A stretch of 64,000 nucleotides of DNA from Legionella fallonii LLAP-10 (GCF_000953135.1 NZ_LN614827.1:773001-837000); one strand, 5' to 3'; shown: positions 46,696 to 55,878, counted from the stretch's first letter. Notes: a model not told the origin generated them from the sequence alone. Numbers and translations are program-made.

Positions 46696-47097
46696 ATGAA
46701 GACAGTAAATTATATCTATCATCATATGGGGATACCGACTAAGGAAATTAGAGAGGGAGAGAAATACAGCTCCACTTTTAAAATGTATACTAGTGGAGGG
46801 CAAGACAGTGAGTTTCGCATTCAGTACCACCGATTTGAAGAAGGCTCTCCTTTACATCCTTTAATTCAATCGATACCGCATATTGCGTTTAAAGTGGACA
46901 ATATAGAAGAAGCGACTCGAGGAAAAGATGTTATTTTAGGCCCCTATGAGCCTTTCGTTGGATTTAAAGTAGCTATGATCATTGAGTCAGGGACTCCTAT
47001 TGAGTTTATAGAAACCCAATTGAGCGAAGAAGAAATATGGAACGACAGTCACGAAAATTCGGTGATTTATCCAGATGAAGGAGATTCAATCAAGTGA
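46696..47097 (+). CDS. VOC (glyoxalase-fold) family protein
   Basis: The 133-residue product has the beta-alpha-beta-beta-beta pattern of vicinal-oxygen-chelate proteins: NYIYHHMGIPTKE (first His), then IQYHRFEEGSPLH, and PHIAFKVDNIEEATRG, a hallmark strand-helix, ending with IEFIETQL carrying the Glu. A metal-dependent lyase, dioxygenase or binding protein is possible. It is probably controlled by the divergent LysR regulator. Confidence 0.75.
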   Translation: MKTVNYIYHHMGIPTKEIREGEKYSSTFKMYTSGGQDSEFRIQYHRFEEGSPLHPLIQSIPHIAFKVDNIEEATRGKDVILGPYEPFVGFKVAMIIESGTPIEFIETQLSEEEIWNDSHENSVIYPDEGDSIK

Positions 47098-47126
47098 ATT
47101 GTAGTGTTGGTTATTATTTAAACCTA

Positions 47127-47168
47127 AAAAACGCAGTAGTCACTCGCGTTACGATTCAACTGCGTTTT
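47127..47168. terminator. Bidirectional terminator between VOC and CpxP-like genes
   Basis: AAAAACGCAGT pairs with ACTGCGTTTT. The A-run on one side and T-run on the other let the hairpin end transcripts of both convergent genes. Confidence 0.75.
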
Positions 47169-47243
47169 CTAGATTAAAATTACCTGACTGTTGTGCTCCG
47201 AAGCACAGACAATCAGGACAAGTTGGCGAATATACCCTAATGT

Positions 47244-47687
47244 TTATCCCATATGTTTATGCCATCGAGAATGATGTTTATGTGGAGGTGGCAATAAAAC
47301 ACCTAGTTTTTGGAAGACTTGTAGTTGAGTTTGTGCATAGAGCGTAGTCATTTGTGCATTATTGGCATTGATTTGGTCTACCAATTTAGATATCTCATCC
47401 CATTGTACACCTGGAGTTGCTATTTTTCCCATGAGTTGTAATTTTAATGCCTTTTTTTCCTTGACTAAGGGCGTCATCTTTTGACGCATGCTTTGCATGT
47501 AATTTTTTAATTCAGCTCTTTGTTCTTGAGTGAGTAGGCCTCCCCAACGATGGTGCTTAGGCTGGCTTTGTTGGGCACTCAATGTAGCAATTTTTTCTGA
47601 GGCTGGTTGTGCTGCCATTGCTGCCATTGATGAAACACCTAAAGAAAGTGCCAAAGTATTAATAAGTAAAAAACGTTTTATAGTCAT
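47244..47687 (-). CDS. Spy/CpxP-like periplasmic protein
   Basis: The 147-residue product has AGGAGAATATC before the ATG and a signal peptide cut near MAAMAAQ (about 26). The mature protein is helical with an LTxxQ-type motif (LTQEQRAELKNYM) and a His-rich tail (PPPHKHHSRWHKHM). Spy/CpxP proteins act as periplasmic chaperones and as negative regulators of the Cpx sensor. The gene is divergent from an OmpR-type regulator and kinase pair, as cpxP is from cpxRA. The His-rich tail suggests metal binding as another function. Confidence 0.83.
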   Translation of the reverse strand: MTIKRFLLINTLALSLGVSSMAAMAAQPASEKIATLSAQQSQPKHHRWGGLLTQEQRAELKNYMQSMRQKMTPLVKEKKALKLQLMGKIATPGVQWDEISKLVDQINANNAQMTTLYAQTQLQVFQKLGVLLPPPHKHHSRWHKHMG

Positions 47688-47761
47688 GATATTCTCCTAT
47701 TGGTTACACCGTTAATGGTAGTGAACGAATGTAATAGGAATATGACAAAGAGCATCTTTGA

Positions 47762-47779
47762 TGTAACAGAGCTGTTACA
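47762..47779. promoter_or_regulatory. Palindrome in the divergent CpxP-like/regulator promoter
   Basis: TGTAACAGAGCTGTTACA is an 18-bp palindrome centred between the two divergent genes, 83 bp from one and 72 bp from the other. It contains GTAAC half sites and is a candidate binding site for the adjacent response regulator. Confidence 0.55.
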
Positions 47780-47850
47780 ATACTAACGGTAATCACAATG
47801 AGACAACTATAATAGTCCATAAGTGATAGCGATTTAATCTTGGATATGCG

Positions 47851-48579
47851 ATGAGCAATAGAAAAAATCATATTTTAATTATTGATGATGATAAGGAAAT
47901 CACAGAGCTGATTAGTGATTATTTACTAAAAAATGGTTATCGCACTACTATGGCTTTGAATGGTTTGAATATTAATGCCTTAATGCGAGAAAATAATTTT
48001 GATCTCGTTATTTTAGATGTCATGTTGCCAGGAGTTGATGGATTAACTCTCTGTCGAACGATTAGACAAACGCATGATTTACCGATCATTATGCTCAGTG
48101 CCGCCAATAGCACTTCTGATCGAGTCGCGGGATTAGAGTTGGGGGCAGATGATTATATCTCCAAGCCCTTTAGTGCCCGTGAACTGTTGGCTCGAGTTAA
48201 AGCGCAATTAAGACGTAATTCTGGTGAATTAAATTCGGATACCAAACGTCTTACGCCATTAAAGCAAATCCAATTTGATAATTGGATTTTAGACAGAGAA
48301 ACGCATTCATTAATTGATGCCGAGGGCATTGCCATTCCGCTGAGCCAGAGAGAATACGAACTGTTGCTAGTCTTCTTAGAAAACCCTCACAGAATATTAA
48401 GTAGAGATCAGTTGATGGATCTTTTATACGATAAATATTGTGATGCTCAAGATAGAACAATAGATGTGTTAATTGGTCGATTGCGTAAGAAGTTGGAGCA
48501 AGATCCGCGCAATCCTCATTTATTAGTAACTATTCGTGGCGGTGGCTATCAATTAAAAAGCAGGATCAGTCCATCATGA
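47851..48579 (+). CDS. OmpR/CpxR-type response regulator
   Basis: The 242-residue product has a receiver domain with the acidic pair in IIDDDKE, phospho-Asp in LVILDVMLPG (about 54), Thr/Ser in MLSAANS, and Lys in YISKPFSARELLARV, then a winged-helix DNA-binding domain (LSQREYELLLVFLENP, RTIDVLIGRLRKKLEQDP). It probably controls the divergent CpxP-like gene and itself. It overlaps the kinase gene by 4 nt (ATGA), so they are cotranslated. Confidence 0.94.
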   Translation: MSNRKNHILIIDDDKEITELISDYLLKNGYRTTMALNGLNINALMRENNFDLVILDVMLPGVDGLTLCRTIRQTHDLPIIMLSAANSTSDRVAGLELGADDYISKPFSARELLARVKAQLRRNSGELNSDTKRLTPLKQIQFDNWILDRETHSLIDAEGIAIPLSQREYELLLVFLENPHRILSRDQLMDLLYDKYCDAQDRTIDVLIGRLRKKLEQDPRNPHLLVTIRGGGYQLKSRISPS

Positions 48580-49829
48580 TCCAATTGACTCGAACCGCGC
48601 AAAAGACATTGATAGGACTTGTTCTAGGAAATTTATTGATTATTTTGTCATTTTTCCAATTAATGCAATACTACTATGGTAATAGAAAACCCGTTATACC
48701 TCCTCATGCCATTCAATCGTTAACAAGCTTAGTTAAAAAATTGCAGAGTAGTCCGCAAACTGATTGGACAATGATACTAGAGAAGCAATCTACTCCTTGG
48801 TCAAAAATCACTTTGTCGGATAAACCTCTTTACCTCAATAATGCTCTTCTAAAGCTTAATGCGGCTACTGTATTTGATTTAATTAAATCACATCAAAAAC
48901 TGGAAATGTCTGTTTTTATTACCAAAGACGCTTGGCTTAATATTAAAATTTTATCGCTTTTTTCTAATCGATCTCATTTGGTTTTGAGCTTGAGTATTAT
49001 CTTATTGGGTGCTTTCTTTTTTATTAATTATTGGGCCGTTAGAACATTAAATCAGCCAATACAAACAGTCATTCAAAGTCTGGATGATAATAAAATTCAG
49101 GAGGAATGGTCTCCCATTCCTTTAACGGGTAATACTGATCAAAAAACTCTTCTTAATAAAATTAATGAATTGCAAAGTAAAGTAAACAAATTACTCTCTA
49201 ACCGTACTCGGGTAGTCACCGCGATTTCTCATGATTTACGCACGCCCCTGACTCGTTTAAAACTACGCACCGAATATCTAAGTAGTGATGCTAATTATGA
49301 AAAAATGCTCGATGATATCAATGAAATGGAAACAATGATCCGAGAAACTCTCGATTATTTTTATGATATTCATAGGGAAGAAAAATTTCAGCGTTTTGAT
49401 CTGGTGGCAATGCTCAATTCGATACAAGAAGATGCTCTTGAACTTCATGAGGGGGTCGTTTTTAAAACGGAGTTGAATAAATTAGTGTATACCGGAGCAG
49501 TGAATTTATTAAAAAGAGCATTTAACAATATTATCAATAATGCAATTTACTATGGTGGTTCAGCAAGCATACAACTAGCAGCAACATCGCATCATATAGA
49601 AATTACCGTAACAGATTCTGGTCCGGGATTATCTAAAAGCGATATGGAGGAGGTTTTTACTCCATTTTATAGAGGAGAAAACTCCCGTTCACGTGCTACA
49701 GGTGGTACTGGGCTTGGACTTACTATTGCTAAAGAAATCATTCAAATGCATCAAGGTTCTATTACTTTAACTAATCCCCAGGAAGGCGGGCTAAAAGTGA
49801 CGATTCACTTACCAGTTACTGTCGCATAA
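48576..49829 (+). CDS. CpxA/EnvZ-like sensor histidine kinase
   Basis: The 417-residue product has two membrane helices (about 13-31 and 132-152) around a periplasmic domain of about 100 residues, a HAMP-like linker, HisKA with AISHDLRTPLTRLKLR (His near 219), and HATPase with NNIINNAIYYGG, DSGPGLS and TGGTGLGLTIAKE. It is the partner of the overlapping regulator. The divergent CpxP-like protein may interact with its periplasmic domain, by analogy with Cpx. Confidence 0.93.
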   Translation: MIQLTRTAQKTLIGLVLGNLLIILSFFQLMQYYYGNRKPVIPPHAIQSLTSLVKKLQSSPQTDWTMILEKQSTPWSKITLSDKPLYLNNALLKLNAATVFDLIKSHQKLEMSVFITKDAWLNIKILSLFSNRSHLVLSLSIILLGAFFFINYWAVRTLNQPIQTVIQSLDDNKIQEEWSPIPLTGNTDQKTLLNKINELQSKVNKLLSNRTRVVTAISHDLRTPLTRLKLRTEYLSSDANYEKMLDDINEMETMIRETLDYFYDIHREEKFQRFDLVAMLNSIQEDALELHEGVVFKTELNKLVYTGAVNLLKRAFNNIINNAIYYGGSASIQLAATSHHIEITVTDSGPGLSKSDMEEVFTPFYRGENSRSRATGGTGLGLTIAKEIIQMHQGSITLTNPQEGGLKVTIHLPVTVA

Positions 49830-49853
49830 TAAGCAGTTAGGTCTTTCAGTAAT

Positions 49854-49956
49854 AGACCTCTTGCGTAACCTGCATCTTTTGCCTTCTGTAAACTCCGCTC
49901 CTCGAAACGCTTACTCCGTTCAATAAAACAAAAGATACTGGTTATGCAAGAGGTCT
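49854..49956. mobile_element. MITE-like family C, 103-bp intact copy
   Basis: Left end AGACCTCTTGCGTAACCTGC and ATCTTTTG pair with right end CAAAAGAT and ACTGGTTATGCAAGAGGTCT. The 28-bp inverted repeats have only a few mismatches and enclose about 45 bp. No coding capacity. A degraded relative lies at 44402-44505. Confidence 0.8.
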
Positions 49957-49959
49957 AAT

Positions 49960-49996
49960 GTAGCAACTGTCTTGAACTGCATCCAATAGTTGCTAC
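49960..49996. repeat. Hairpin repeat family D, copy 2
   Basis: GTAGCAACT and AGTTGCTAC enclose GTCTTGAACTGCATCCA. This is the reverse complement of the core at 44086-44118. It begins four bases after the family C element. Confidence 0.75.
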
Positions 49997-50009
49997 TTTT
50001 ACTATTACT

Positions 50010-50090
50010 GTCATCCAGAGCGCGGCGAAGGAGCTTCTGCAAAACGTATTATTCCCCATTCAGGAGTTCCTTCGCCGCAAGGCTCCTCCG
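50010..50090. repeat. Hairpin repeat family E, copy 2
   Basis: GTCATCC, GCGGCGAAGGAGC and the complementary GTTCCTTCGCCGC pair around a centre (AAAACGTATTATTCCCCATT CAGGA) that matches 10096-10190 in reverse. The paired arms differ from copy 1. Confidence 0.72.
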
Positions 50091-50095
50091 TTTGT

Positions 50096-50240
50096 AGCCT
50101 GGGTGCAGCGCCAGCGTAACCCAGGATCAGGGTTAACTTTATTGCACTTAATTAGGCATATAAAGAAGTTCTCATACCGTGTTTATCCTGATTTTTGGTG
50201 CCACTTCGTTCCTGGGTTATGCTGGCGCTGCACCCAGGCT
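50096..50240. repeat. Hairpin repeat family F, copy 2
   Basis: AGCCTGGGTGCAGCGCCAGC pairs perfectly with GCTGGCGCTGCACCCAGGCT at the far end, and CCAGGATCAGG with CCTGAT and CCTGG. The centre matches that at 22364-22496; the outer arms do not. Confidence 0.85.
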
Positions 50241-50308
50241 TGTCCCGTGATCTTATCCGAAACTCACGCTAACTTAATGGCAGTGAGGGATAGGGGCTTC
50301 GAAGATAT

Positions 50309-51547
50309 TTATTTTAGTTTTTTGGGAACTAAAATATTTTTTAGTCTCACATAGTCTGGTAAACCATTGATATAGCTCGGATAAGCTTCCCCCTGAATTA
50401 ATGGTGCTAGATAACGTTTACAAGCAGCAGTAATCCCCATACCATCTTCGCTAATGTATTCTTCGGGCATTGCTTTTTCTTGATTAGCTACATCAGCTAG
50501 AGCTACTTTTCCTATAGACCATTGATAAGGTTCATCTTGTTCACGAATAACGACTGGCATAATCGCAGTCTGTCCTTTAATGGCATATTCTACAGCGGCT
50601 TTACCTAGGGCATAAGCTTGATCTACATCCACTTGAGAGGCAATATGACGAGCCGCTCTTTGTAGGTAATCAGCAACTGCCCAATGATATTTATAACCTA
50701 ATTCTGTTTTTACTAATTGGGCTATAACCGGCGCTACACCACCTAATTGAGCATGACCAAAAGCATCTCTCAAACCGGCATCACTTAAAAACTGTCCTTC
50801 TGCATTGCGAATCCCTTCAGAGACCACAATGACGCAATAACCATTAGTTTTTACACATTCATCGACTTTCGCCAAGAATTTTTGGGGATTGAAAGTGATT
50901 TCAGGTAATAAAATAATATGGGGTGGTTCATTCGCGTTTTCGCTGGCTAACCCACTAGCCGCCGCTATCCATCCTGCATGGCGTCCCATTACTTCAAGAA
51001 TAAAGACTTTGGTTGATGAAGCAGCCATGGAAGCAACGTCAAAACCAGCTTCTTTGGTGGAAATAGCAACGTATTTGGCGACAGAACCAAAACCTGGGCA
51101 ATTGTCAGTGAAGGGTAGATCATTATCTACAGTTTTAGGTATTCCTATACAGGTAATGGGATAGCCCATGTTGGTGCCCAATTGCGATATTTTGTGTGCT
51201 GTATCTTGTGAGTCTCCACCACCGTTATAGAAAAAATAACCTATATCATGTGCCTTAAATACTTCAATTAAACGTTGGTATTCTTCACCATTGTCTTTTA
51301 ACTTATAACGACATGAGCCAAAAGCTCCTGAAGGAGTCTGCATTAATTTGGCAATATCTTCATCACTTTCAAAAGAGGTATCAATCAACTCCTCATTTAA
51401 AGCACCAATGATTCCATTTTTTGCAGCATAGACTTTACCTATTTGTTGAGGGTAAATGCGTGCGGTTTGAATGACACCACAAGCTGAAGCATTAATAACA
51501 GCGGTCACTCCACCAGATTGAGCATATATTGCATTTTTCACAGCCAT
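50309..51547 (-). CDS. pfp: Pyrophosphate-dependent 6-phosphofructokinase
   Basis: The 412-residue product has the PFK fold with YNGGGDSQDTA at the phosphate-donor site and IPKTVDNDLP at the catalytic loop. Lys in PKTxDxD in place of the Gly/Thr pattern of ATP enzymes marks PPi-dependent PFKs. It interconverts fructose 6-phosphate and fructose 1,6-bisphosphate reversibly using PPi. AATGGAGATAAA precedes the ATG. It lies 21 bp downstream of letS on the same strand, so it may be cotranscribed with it. Confidence 0.92.
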   Translation of the reverse strand: MAVKNAIYAQSGGVTAVINASACGVIQTARIYPQQIGKVYAAKNGIIGALNEELIDTSFESDEDIAKLMQTPSGAFGSCRYKLKDNGEEYQRLIEVFKAHDIGYFFYNGGGDSQDTAHKISQLGTNMGYPITCIGIPKTVDNDLPFTDNCPGFGSVAKYVAISTKEAGFDVASMAASSTKVFILEVMGRHAGWIAAASGLASENANEPPHIILLPEITFNPQKFLAKVDECVKTNGYCVIVVSEGIRNAEGQFLSDAGLRDAFGHAQLGGVAPVIAQLVKTELGYKYHWAVADYLQRAARHIASQVDVDQAYALGKAAVEYAIKGQTAIMPVVIREQDEPYQWSIGKVALADVANQEKAMPEEYISEDGMGITAACKRYLAPLIQGEAYPSYINGLPDYVRLKNILVPKKLK

Positions 51548-51568
51548 TTTATCTCCATTGATTGATGT

Positions 51569-54307
51569 TTACTGAGAGTATTGATTTTCATACTCACTAA
51601 TTACTGCATCGATACTCTGTATTAACTCAGCAAAAGGGTCATTTAATTCTTCAATTGTTGTAGCGCGTAGCGCTAATTTCTCTAGTTGCATTACCTTCTT
51701 TTGTAATAGGGGTACACCACAAAAACAGCAGGCTCCATGAAGTTTATGGGCCGCATCTCCCATGCCTTTGATATTTTTTTCGTGCATTAGCTGAATAAAC
51801 TCTTCGCGATTTTTATAGAGCTCTTCGATAAATTTGGCAAGAAACTCTTCAGCTAGCGCTTGATTACCAGAAACTTTTTGTATACATAGTTGCCAATCAA
51901 TAGCGGCATGTTTTGCTTTATCGACGATACGCAGTATTTGTACTAATAATTGCTTTTCATCTATTGGTTTTTGCAAACAGAAATCTACCCCAGATTTTTT
52001 CAAATCAGCGGTGCTAATCTCGTTTCCATTAGCACTGATGACGACGATAGGGGAATGTTTATTGAGTGATGATTTTTGCTTTATCGTCTGTGCTGCATCC
52101 AAGCCGTTTAATTTCGGCATATGCAGATCCAGTAGAATAAGGTCATATTTCTTTTCTTCACAAGCAGAGACAGCCATTTCGCCATCATCTACCGCAGTAA
52201 CGGTGGCGTTGTCACTGAGCAGGGAATTAAGCAGCATTTTATTAACTGGATTATCTTCCGCAATTAACAACTCAGGATGGAGAAAGCGTAATTGTTCACG
52301 CAAACTATCCAATTCATGGTTGAACGTTTTCTCAGAATAAACCTCATTATTTATCGGACTTAATGACTCGATGAGCTCTTGAAGTTTTTGTATGATGGCT
52401 GGCTTATGCACGAAGCCTTGAGCTCCAAGGGCCGTGTAATTATTTATTGGCCATTTAGAGAGTAATACATAAGGGAGGTGATTGTGTTTGGCTATAAGTT
52501 CTGCAATTTGTTGTTCATAACCTTGATTGACGCTAACGAAGGCTATTTTACAGTCTTTATTTTTGTCTATGGCTTTGGCTAATTTGTTAAATGCATGGAC
52601 GGGAACACATTCTATTCCCCAATAACCCAAACCATTACATAATGCTTCTAAATGTAATGAATTATCATCAAAACAGAGTACTTTTAGATGAGCAAAACGA
52701 TGAGGTTGATTTTTTTCTATCTCATAGGCCATCAATTTTTCTACTCTAATATAGGCCGAAAAAGCGGAGCCTTTGTGCAATTCACTAGCGAGGGTGATAC
52801 GTCCTTGCATTTCTTCGCATAATTTTTTGCATATAACCAACCCTAAACCGGAACCGCCATATCGCCTGGTGATACTTGTATCTGCTTGGTTAAAGGCAGT
52901 AAAGAGCCTGTTTTGATCTTCTGGTGAAATCCCTATACCGGTATCGATGATAGTAATACATAAGGTATAGTCTTTTTCAGTTTCTTGCTCGATTTTGGTA
53001 CGGATTAATACATGACCATGGTCAGTAAATTTTATAGCATTAGTGACTAGATTGCTGATGATTTGTTTAATCCTAAAGGGATCACCTAAAACAGTTTTAG
53101 GCACATTCACTTCAGTGATCGGAATTAAATCTACTCCTTTTTTATGAGCATTAGGACTGGCTAGAGCCAGTACGTCATCAACACATCCACGAATGTCAAC
53201 GGGGATGCAATCCAAATGTAATTTACCTGCTTCTATTTTAGAAAAATCAAGTATGTCATTAATAATACCTAATAAATCTTGGGCTGATTGTTTGATTGTT
53301 TTGACATAATCCAATTGCAGCGGATCCAATTTACTTTCAAGTAAAACATTGGTGAAGCCTATAACGCCATTCATAGGAGTACGAATTTCATGGCTCATAT
53401 TTGCTATAAACTCTGATTTTTGCCGGCTTTTTTCTTCGCTTTTTTTCTTATCCAGTGACAGCTCTATATTTTTTTCTTCTAAGAGTTCTAGACTTTGTTG
53501 CAAATCCTCAGTTGCTGTCTCAATGTGTTGGTTGAGATCACGAATGGTACTTAAATACTGTTGCTGTAAGTGAGTGCATCCTTTTTCAATAACCCCTAAC
53601 TCTCCTTTACTGGATACGCGAATTTCCGTTTCAAATTCATTGCTTAGTATCTGTTTCATACTGCGACGTAAACGAGCGATGGGCACATAAATCTGCTTCG
53701 ATAAAAAGTAATGGATGGTCAATCCTATTAACAGACCAAATAAGGTAATGAAGATAGTTACTATCATCATTTGATAGCGCTTGATAAGTGTGGATTGGGT
53801 ATCTATATCTATAGACAACCATCCTAAGATGTCATCGGCTTGAAATACAGAAGGACTTAACGAGTTGGCAACGGAGCTTTTGGAGTAGAGATTAAATTTA
53901 GGGATAGTAATTGGTGCGATAAAGTTAATAGTAAAGGGATTAATTTGCCTGCTTTCTATATAATCACCTGTGAAATCAGGGGGATTAAACGGTTTATGCA
54001 GTGAATGTTTTCCTCCTCGATAAGCTAACAATTGCCCATTAGCGTTATAAAAGGCTAAAGCTTTCACCTCTGGATTGATTGTGGATGCGTTGATTAACCC
54101 CTGCAGCGTTCGCGTATCATGACGAAGCAATGCATATTGAGCAGCCGGCAGTAACTGACGGATATAAGCCTCACCCAAACGAGACGTATGTTGTTGTAAG
54201 TCTTTACCAAATTGATCGTTATAAAAAACTGCAAAAAGGACAGCGACTAAAAAAGCAGGGATAAGTGTAGTGATTCTAAGCTGATATTTAATACCAATAC
54301 TTTTCAA
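51569..54307 (-). CDS. letS: LetS/BarA-type tripartite hybrid sensor kinase
   Basis: The product has 912 residues. The start is TTG 54307 with GGGAG 6 nt upstream. Two membrane helices (about 9-27 and 175-197) flank a periplasmic domain; HAMP (about 200-250) and coiled coil follow; HisKA NMSHEIRTPMNG (His near 306); HATPase with DTGIGISPED and GGSGLGLVICK; a degenerate receiver-like domain (about 535-650); a true receiver with LILLDLHMPKLNG (Asp near 726); and Hpt with AAHKLHGACC (His near 854). This is the BarA/GacS/LetS layout and length. LetS with LetA controls the transmissive phase of Legionella through small RNAs. The gltX and pfp neighbours support orthology. Confidence 0.93.
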   Translation of the reverse strand: MKSIGIKYQLRITTLIPAFLVAVLFAVFYNDQFGKDLQQHTSRLGEAYIRQLLPAAQYALLRHDTRTLQGLINASTINPEVKALAFYNANGQLLAYRGGKHSLHKPFNPPDFTGDYIESRQINPFTINFIAPITIPKFNLYSKSSVANSLSPSVFQADDILGWLSIDIDTQSTLIKRYQMMIVTIFITLFGLLIGLTIHYFLSKQIYVPIARLRRSMKQILSNEFETEIRVSSKGELGVIEKGCTHLQQQYLSTIRDLNQHIETATEDLQQSLELLEEKNIELSLDKKKSEEKSRQKSEFIANMSHEIRTPMNGVIGFTNVLLESKLDPLQLDYVKTIKQSAQDLLGIINDILDFSKIEAGKLHLDCIPVDIRGCVDDVLALASPNAHKKGVDLIPITEVNVPKTVLGDPFRIKQIISNLVTNAIKFTDHGHVLIRTKIEQETEKDYTLCITIIDTGIGISPEDQNRLFTAFNQADTSITRRYGGSGLGLVICKKLCEEMQGRITLASELHKGSAFSAYIRVEKLMAYEIEKNQPHRFAHLKVLCFDDNSLHLEALCNGLGYWGIECVPVHAFNKLAKAIDKNKDCKIAFVSVNQGYEQQIAELIAKHNHLPYVLLSKWPINNYTALGAQGFVHKPAIIQKLQELIESLSPINNEVYSEKTFNHELDSLREQLRFLHPELLIAEDNPVNKMLLNSLLSDNATVTAVDDGEMAVSACEEKKYDLILLDLHMPKLNGLDAAQTIKQKSSLNKHSPIVVISANGNEISTADLKKSGVDFCLQKPIDEKQLLVQILRIVDKAKHAAIDWQLCIQKVSGNQALAEEFLAKFIEELYKNREEFIQLMHEKNIKGMGDAAHKLHGACCFCGVPLLQKKVMQLEKLALRATTIEELNDPFAELIQSIDAVISEYENQYSQ

Positions 54308-54408
54308 GATAACTCCCGATTATGTTAATTCAGCGGTTGAATCTTTGCGTTGCTGGTAAACTGGGCTATTATAGCCCGATTATTTTATTCCTTACAATGG
54401 AAGACACT

Positions 54409-55824
54409 ATGACTGTTAGAACTCGATTTGCGCCAAGCCCAACTGGATTTTTGCATGTTGGGGGAGTACGAACTGCATTATTTTCATGGCTTTATGCTAA
54501 ACGCCACAAAGGTCACTTTATTCTTCGCATAGAAGATACGGATAGAGAGCGATCAACGCAAGAGTCGGTACAAGCCATTTTAGATGGCATGTCTTGGCTG
54601 GGTTTGGATAGTGATGAAGGTCCATTTTATCAGACAGAGCGATATCATCGCTATAATGAGGTCGCTCAGCAATTTTTACAACAAGGTAAGGCGTATCGCT
54701 GTGAGTGCAGCAAGGAGCGACTAGAAGCATTACGTGAAGCTCAGCTAAATGCGAAGGAAAAACCACGTTATGATGGGCATTGTCGTAATAAGAATTTGCC
54801 TGAGAGTGATACTCCTTTTGTCATTCGTTTCAAAAACCCTGACAGTGGCACCGTAAGTTTTCATGATGAGGTTTATGGTGACATCCATGTAGAAAATAGT
54901 GAGTTAGATGATTTGATTTTGGTTCGCTCTGATGGTCATCCAACCTACAATTTTGCTGTGGTTATTGATGATATTGATATGAACATTACTCATGTCATTC
55001 GTGGCGATGACCATATTAATAACACCCCAAGACAAATTAATTTATTTAAGGCACTCAATGCGCCTATCCCTGTTTTTGCTCATTTGCCAATGATTTTAGG
55101 TGATGATGGTAAACGTTTATCCAAAAGACATGGGGCAGTGAGCGTATTGCAGTTCAAAGAAATGGGAATTTTACCGCATGCCTTATTAAATTATTTGGTT
55201 CGTTTAGGGTGGTCTCATGGTGATCAAGAAATTTTCAGTGTCGAGGAAATGATAGCTAATTTTGATTTGGGACACGTGAGCAGGGGTGTTTCTAGTTTCA
55301 ACTATGACAAACTATATTGGTTGAATCAACACTATCAAAAAAGTGACTCACCAGAATCGGTGGCAGATGCCTTATGTTGGCATTTTGAACAAGCAGGTAT
55401 TGATCTAAGTAAGGGGCCTGCATTAAAAGATTTAGTTGCAACCCAAGCAGAGCGATGCAAAACTTTGGCCGAAATGTGTCAGATAAGTCAGTATTTTTAT
55501 TCAGATTCTATTGAGTACGATGAAGATGCAGTAAAAAAACACTTACGTCCAGTTGTTTTAGAGCCTTTAACCGCTTTGTATGAGCGTTTTCAGAGCATTA
55601 GCGAGTGGCAAAATGATATGATACAAGAATGTATTAATGATGTTTGTGCTCAATTTGACATGAATATGGGTAAAATCGCCCAGCCTTTACGGGTAGCCGT
55701 TACTGGAGCAAGTATGTCTCCTTCTATAGATATGACATTGTTCCTATTAGGTAAACAGCGGGTATTAACTCGCCTTGCCGTGGCGCTGGAGAAGATAAAG
55801 GCAAGGGCTGCCAACGCCCAATAA
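54409..55824 (+). CDS. gltX: Glutamyl-tRNA synthetase
   Basis: The 471-residue product starts at ATG 54409, with GGAAG 5 nt upstream and the canonical TVRTRFAPSPTGFLHVG start; longer in-frame starts would add an atypical extension. HIGH-type motif PSPTGFLHVGG and KMSKS-type motif KRLSKRHG are intact, and the C-terminal anticodon-binding helical domain is complete. It charges tRNA-Glu with glutamate in the cytoplasm. It is divergent from letS with 101 bp between the starts. Confidence 0.97.
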   Translation: MTVRTRFAPSPTGFLHVGGVRTALFSWLYAKRHKGHFILRIEDTDRERSTQESVQAILDGMSWLGLDSDEGPFYQTERYHRYNEVAQQFLQQGKAYRCECSKERLEALREAQLNAKEKPRYDGHCRNKNLPESDTPFVIRFKNPDSGTVSFHDEVYGDIHVENSELDDLILVRSDGHPTYNFAVVIDDIDMNITHVIRGDDHINNTPRQINLFKALNAPIPVFAHLPMILGDDGKRLSKRHGAVSVLQFKEMGILPHALLNYLVRLGWSHGDQEIFSVEEMIANFDLGHVSRGVSSFNYDKLYWLNQHYQKSDSPESVADALCWHFEQAGIDLSKGPALKDLVATQAERCKTLAEMCQISQYFYSDSIEYDEDAVKKHLRPVVLEPLTALYERFQSISEWQNDMIQECINDVCAQFDMNMGKIAQPLRVAVTGASMSPSIDMTLFLLGKQRVLTRLAVALEKIKARAANAQ

Positions 55825-55854
55825 GATAGTTTTTAACTCGAAATCTTATATCAC

Positions 55855-55878
55855 CGTCGGGTATCCAATTGCCCGACG
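55855..55878. repeat. Palindrome resembling an empty MITE/IS target site
   Basis: CGTCGGG pairs with CCCGACG around TATCCAATTG. The same palindrome type flanks both MITE copies: TCGGGCAACAAATTGCCC before 8355, and CCGGGCAATAAATTACCC before and ATAAATTACCCGAC after copy 2. It follows the gltX stop by 30 bp and has no U-run. The rest of the interval to 56072 is AT-rich without a gene. Confidence 0.55.

Noticed and set aside
50103-50354. 83-residue frame antisense to the pfp end
   Set aside because: It is made largely of the family F hairpin repeat.
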